A stretch of 16,180 bases of DNA from Candidatus Aminicenantota bacterium (GTDB taxonomy: Bacteria; Acidobacteriota; Aminicenantia; UBA2199): positions 1 to 16,180 of the forward strand of contig JAUXFB010000003.1 of NCBI GenBank assembly GCA_030620255.1. The letters are read 5' to 3'. Below, in pieces: positions 15,701-16,180 of the stretch. The number at the start of each line of letters is the position of its first letter. The first letter of the stretch is position 1. A program made the translations under genes and the position numbers. The notes under the pieces are model-generated. The model had not been told where the DNA came from, searched no databases, and saw only the letters and a list, made by a program, of their open reading frames with translations.

Positions 15701-16180
15701 TTTTCAAGATATTGATGATAAACTCGAAAATAAAATCTCCTTACAATCTCTGGATTTTATAAAACATATGATATTCCATATTAATTCAAACAAATCCAAT
15801 ATATTCATACTATTCTCATGGATTTTTGTAAATTGCTTGAAAACTGATATATCAGAGCATAGCATATATCAAAACATAGATATAATTGAATATTGGTCTA
15901 TTGATGAATATATCTCAGAAATTTTCTTGCAATTAGGAGCATACAAAGAAGATTCTATTAAATACATAAAGCTTATAAAAGTTTTAACTCGTTATCAGAT
16001 ATGGCAGAAAGCATTAGACAAAAAGAGAGAACTGAATAAGTTAATTGATATATTCTTTAAAGACAATGATGTTATGGATCTTATTGGAGTAAATCAACAT
16101 AAAAATATTATCTGGTTCCACAGAGAATCTCTTGAAGAGCTATTAAACTGGCTCTTTTTAATAGTCTTATTAGATTATCC
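12792..16180 (+). CDS. Large intracellular GH13-family (alpha-amylase clan) protein, 3' end beyond window
   Basis: An open frame of at least 1129 residues with no stop before the window end. Residues about 316-730 form a GH13 TIM barrel. Conserved region I is DMVPNHMG (427-434), region II is IIRFDAAM with nucleophile D547, and region III is LLLAEAFW with acid/base E612. Region IV is NFMNNPDEET with D673, the transition-state Asp, but Pro672 replaces the usual His. FGHGQIEG (703-710) closes the barrel. A beta-rich part follows (about 770-860). Residues 1-315 and 865 onward are mostly helical and match nothing I know. There is no signal peptide, so it should act in the cytoplasm on glucans, trehalose or similar alpha-glucosides; whether it hydrolyses or transfers is unclear. 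It starts 10 bases after the fumarase beta stop without a clear ribosome site, suggesting coupling. Confidence 0.85.
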   Translation, partial: MYPFEYLKKNKDFLFISLSKIENSLEWKPKPGIEEKEFHISRKIRDKYKFKDSLFHMSGNMIFPDFDSVKLFTELINKKRNIEKFPDQLIKAGQINAMGMIDEILHYVIEVYREDKNPEIMKKAINWLYEKLGVEVVDNTLLVFAEKFPPLSVYKGKYSVQEYINKDSNGVPNKQILLEEMIMLWISNVNPAFEPFNEFYDNTLLKKQTAFNPIIQQLNIFFDSQPFFGPDNENLISMLRSPAISVPNSLSGQLIYMKKKWGFIISKYLSRILSGLDLIKEEEKRGFHDPGETPVYNFTDYQGMNQKEGFSPDRDWMPNLVLIAKNIYVWIDQLSKKYNKSISRLDQIPENELRILSKQGFTGLWLIGIWERSPASKKIKQMCGNPEAMASAYSIHNYNIASDLGGNEALYNLKKRLQHYGVRLACDMVPNHMGIDSAWIAEHPDWFLSLDKKPYESYSFNGPDLSSDNRIEIFLEDHYYNKSDASVVFERRDKRNGETRYIYHGNDGTSMPWNDTAQLDYLNPEVREAVIQQIISVARQFPIIRFDAAMTLTKKHYQRLWFPEPGSGGDIPTRSEKGKTKEEFDKKMHGEFWREVVDRIAKDVPDTLLLAEAFWLMETYFVRNLGMHRVYNSAFMNFLKDEDNDKFRTSIKNVLKFNPEILKRFVNFMNNPDEETAVAQFGKNDKYFGICTLLVTLPGLPMFGHGQIEGFEEKYGMEYKRAYMDENPDKELIQRHEREIFPLIRKRHIFSEVSNFLFYDFYTLTGTINENVIAFSNRFYDEKSIVIFHNKFASTSGRIKNSISNINLGQGLDLHTDREYFVIFRDHITNMEYIRNCKELLETGLYIELDAFKFHVFLDFHEIKDSDDRIYSKLASMLKGKGVSNISETLRKHFLNPLIEPFKDLVNIETYHILDIDLKDSKHKNNKKLLNLIEKKCNILTNIVSDLLKEKRKPDKIVTLYKKKLNNFLHFQDIDDKLENKISLQSLDFIKHMIFHINSNKSNIFILFSWIFVNCLKTDISEHSIYQNIDIIEYWSIDEYISEIFLQLGAYKEDSIKYIKLIKVLTRYQIWQKALDKKRELNKLIDIFFKDNDVMDLIGVNQHKNIIWFHRESLEELLNWLFLIVLLDY

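Noticed and set aside
1..16180. CRISPR arrays, tRNA or rRNA genes, transposases, phage or defence genes
   Set aside because: I looked for direct-repeat/spacer patterns, cloverleaf-like segments and transposase or nuclease motifs on both strands and saw none.

Overview
The window is AT-rich bacterial DNA, tightly packed with genes. It carries respiratory and central-carbon genes of a free-living, probably Gram-negative bacterium with membrane-linked succinate oxidation. A DUF1844 gene beside a DUF4388 gene is a pairing I associate with Acidobacteriota/Aminicenantota-like and deltaproteobacterial lineages, but the sequence does not fix the phylum. I see no mobile elements, CRISPR arrays, rRNA, tRNA or phage genes.

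Layout. (1) 1-3562, minus strand: a four-gene operon of a DUF1844 protein, a large TPR/zinc-ribbon membrane protein, a DUF4388 protein with an internal MshEN-like double motif, and ribF (cut by the window edge). The genes touch or overlap. (2) 3563-3664: a divergent promoter region leading to mazG on the plus strand. (3) 4428-9749, minus strand: sdhC-sdhD-sdhA-sdhB-sucC-sucD, converging on mazG with an 11-base overlap. (4) 9750-9869: a very AT-rich divergent control region with a near-consensus promoter for sdhC. (5) 9870-12781, plus strand: malic enzyme, then the two subunits of a class I (Fe-S) fumarase. (6) 12792 to the right edge, plus strand: a very large intracellular GH13-type glycoside hydrolase or transferase, still open at the window end (at least 1129 residues).

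How the genes work together. Succinyl-CoA synthetase, succinate dehydrogenase, fumarase and malic enzyme form one continuous path: succinyl-CoA, succinate, fumarate, malate, pyruvate, or part of it in reverse. The two arms are transcribed divergently from one short control region, which suggests shared regulation. The path leaves at pyruvate through malic enzyme, with no malate dehydrogenase in view. The GH13 gene sits 10 bases after the fumarase, so it is probably co-transcribed and may link this path to storage-glucan metabolism (inference).

The points most worth following up are the apparent cyclic-di-GMP-type MshEN double motif embedded in the DUF4388 membrane protein, and the large GH13 protein with a Pro-Asp in place of the usual His-Asp in conserved region IV and long unassigned flanks.
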